From: Christensenella sp. UBA1262
Lineage (GTDB): Bacteria; Bacillota; Clostridia; Christensenellales; CAG-917
Assembly: GCA_002308215.1 (NCBI GenBank)
Contig: DBVO01000040.1
Coordinates: forward strand, 1 to 8,214
Length of the DNA: 8,214 nt
Direction: 5' to 3'
Shown here piece after piece: positions 7,095 to 8,214 of this stretch. The position numbers were made by a program, and so were the translations under genes. Position 1 is the stretch's first letter. The number at the start of each line of letters is the position of its first letter. Below the pieces are notes generated by a model. That model was not told the DNA's origin and searched no databases. It worked only from the letters and a program-made list of their open reading frames with translations.

Positions 7095-8214
7095 TGTTAA
7101 AAGAATATAACACCATAAGAGAAATTGTTGGCCCTCTCGCTCTTGTTGAAGGCGTTGAAGGTGTCAAATATAACGAACTTGTTGAGATCCGTCAAGAAAA
7201 CGGCGAGATTCGTGCAGGCAAGGTGCTTGAAATCAATAGAGATAAAGCCCTCGTCCAACTTTTCGAGCCTTCACAAGGCATCAAGATGGCAACTGCAAAA
7301 GCAAGATTCTTGGGACATGGCGTTGAACTTGGTGTATCTGAAGATATGCTTGGTAGAGTCTTTGATGGTATGGGCAGACCAAGAGATGGTGGCGCTCCAA
7401 TCATTCCAGAGATGAAACTTGATATCAATGGCCGCCCAATTAACCCTGTTGCACGTGACTATCCAAACGAGTTTATTCAAACTGGTATTAGTGCTATTGA
7501 TGGTCTTAATACTCTTGTTCGTGGCCAAAAGCTTCCTGTGTTCTCAATGTCAGGTATGCCTCATGCAGAACTTGCAGCTCAAATCGCAAGACAAGCAAAG
7601 GTTTTGAACTCAAATGAAAAGTTCGCAGTTGTATTTGCTGCTGTTGGTATTACTTTTGAAGAAGCAGACTTCTTTATTAGTGACTTTAGAAAGACTGGTG
7701 CTATTGAACGTGCAGTTATGTTTATTAACCTCGCAAATGACCCAGCTGTTGAACGTATTTCCACACCTCGTATGGCTCTTACAGCAGCAGAGTATTTAGC
7801 ATTTGAAAAGGACATGCATGTTCTCGTTATAACAACAGATATTACCAACTATGCAGAAGCACTTCGTGAAATCTCTGCAGCTAGAAAAGAAGTTCCTGGC
7901 CGTCGTGGTTATCCAGGCGCACTCTATACCGACTTGGCATCAATGTATGAACGTGCAGGCAGAATAGTTGGCAAGAAAGGCAGCATCACTCAGATTCCAA
8001 TTTTGACCATGCCTGAAGATGATAAGACACACCCAATTCCTGACCTTACAGGTTATATCACAGAAGGACAAATTATCATTTCTCGTGAACTCTTCAAACG
8101 TGGCATTGTTCCACCAATCGATGTTTTGCCATCACTTTCACGTCTGAAAGATAAAGGTATCGGCAAAGGCAAGACAAGAGAAGATCACGCAGATACAATG
8201 AACCAATTGTTCAG
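7094..8214 (+). CDS. ntpB: V-type ATPase non-catalytic subunit B (3' end missing)
   Basis: Subunit B alternates with A in the A3B3 head and completes the catalytic sites at the interface. The reading frame is open from ATG 7094 to the window edge, giving 373 complete codons plus two bases; the family is about 455-465 residues long, so roughly 85 are missing beyond the edge. It begins MLKEYNTIREIVGPLALVEG. As expected for B, there is no working Walker A: the vestigial site reads FSMSGMPHAELAAQIARQA from residue 150. ARKEVPGRRGYPG, TMPEDDKTHPIPDLTGYI and PPIDVLPSLSRLKDKG are strong B signatures. Arg350 in SLSRL aligns with the E. hirae arginine finger, even at the same number. The start overlaps the ntpA stop (TGATG) and has a consensus AAGGAGG. 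Met152 and Met155 in the vestigial loop are unusual. Confidence 0.97.
   Translation, partial: MLKEYNTIREIVGPLALVEGVEGVKYNELVEIRQENGEIRAGKVLEINRDKALVQLFEPSQGIKMATAKARFLGHGVELGVSEDMLGRVFDGMGRPRDGGAPIIPEMKLDINGRPINPVARDYPNEFIQTGISAIDGLNTLVRGQKLPVFSMSGMPHAELAAQIARQAKVLNSNEKFAVVFAAVGITFEEADFFISDFRKTGAIERAVMFINLANDPAVERISTPRMALTAAEYLAFEKDMHVLVITTDITNYAEALREISAARKEVPGRRGYPGALYTDLASMYERAGRIVGKKGSITQIPILTMPEDDKTHPIPDLTGYITEGQIIISRELFKRGIVPPIDVLPSLSRLKDKGIGKGKTREDHADTMNQLF

Noticed and set aside
1..8214. tRNA, rRNA, CRISPR array, insertion sequence or phage element
   Set aside because: No repeat-spacer pattern, transposase-like frame or structured RNA signature was seen; nearly all sequence from 121 on is accounted for by the cluster.

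Overview
The window holds one uninterrupted gene cluster, all on the + strand. It starts with a ribose-5-phosphate isomerase B gene (rpiB) and continues with the first eight genes of a V-type (V/A-type, Ntp-type) ATPase operon. The right edge cuts the eighth ATPase gene (subunit B) near its 3' end. The DNA is AT-rich. TGA is used as an ordinary stop (rpiB, ntpK, ntpC, ntpA), so the standard bacterial code applies. The gene order G(NtpF)-I-K-E-C-F(NtpG)-A-B matches the Enterococcus hirae ntpFIKECGAB series as I recall it. Together with Shine-Dalgarno sites and a sigma-A-like promoter, this suggests a low-GC Firmicute, probably a Clostridia-like anaerobe or relative. There is no rRNA or other taxonomic marker, so this is an inference.

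Layout: bases 1-120 are a very AT-rich leader with nested inverted repeats and a near-consensus promoter (TTGATA, 17 bp, TATAAT). rpiB follows at 121-573. Seven bases later comes the small coiled-coil peripheral-stalk subunit (581-904), then the membrane subunit I (922-2943), the c-ring subunit K (2956-3444), stalk subunit E (3464-4039), subunit C (4041-5009), subunit F (5002-5331), catalytic subunit A (5331-7094) and non-catalytic subunit B (7094 to the edge). The largest gap between genes is 19 bases and three junctions overlap, so a single transcript from the promoter near 64-92 is likely. The remaining subunit, D, is expected just past the right edge.

How the parts work together: A and B form the A3B3 nucleotide-hydrolysing head; F (with the unseen D) is the central rotor shaft; C is the adaptor between shaft and ring; K forms the ion-carrying ring; I supplies the half-channels, the key arginine and the stator membrane anchor; E and G form the peripheral stalks. 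The K sequence carries every side-chain ligand of the E. hirae Na+ site, so a sodium-coupled enzyme is predicted. RpiB is a pentose-phosphate enzyme with no known mechanistic role in the ATPase.

I see no new kind of system here. The points most worth a second look are the tight linkage of rpiB to a V-ATPase operon (recalling rpiB upstream of the F-ATPase operon in Bacillus), the predicted Na+ specificity, and ribosome-binding sites whose strength broadly follows subunit copy number.
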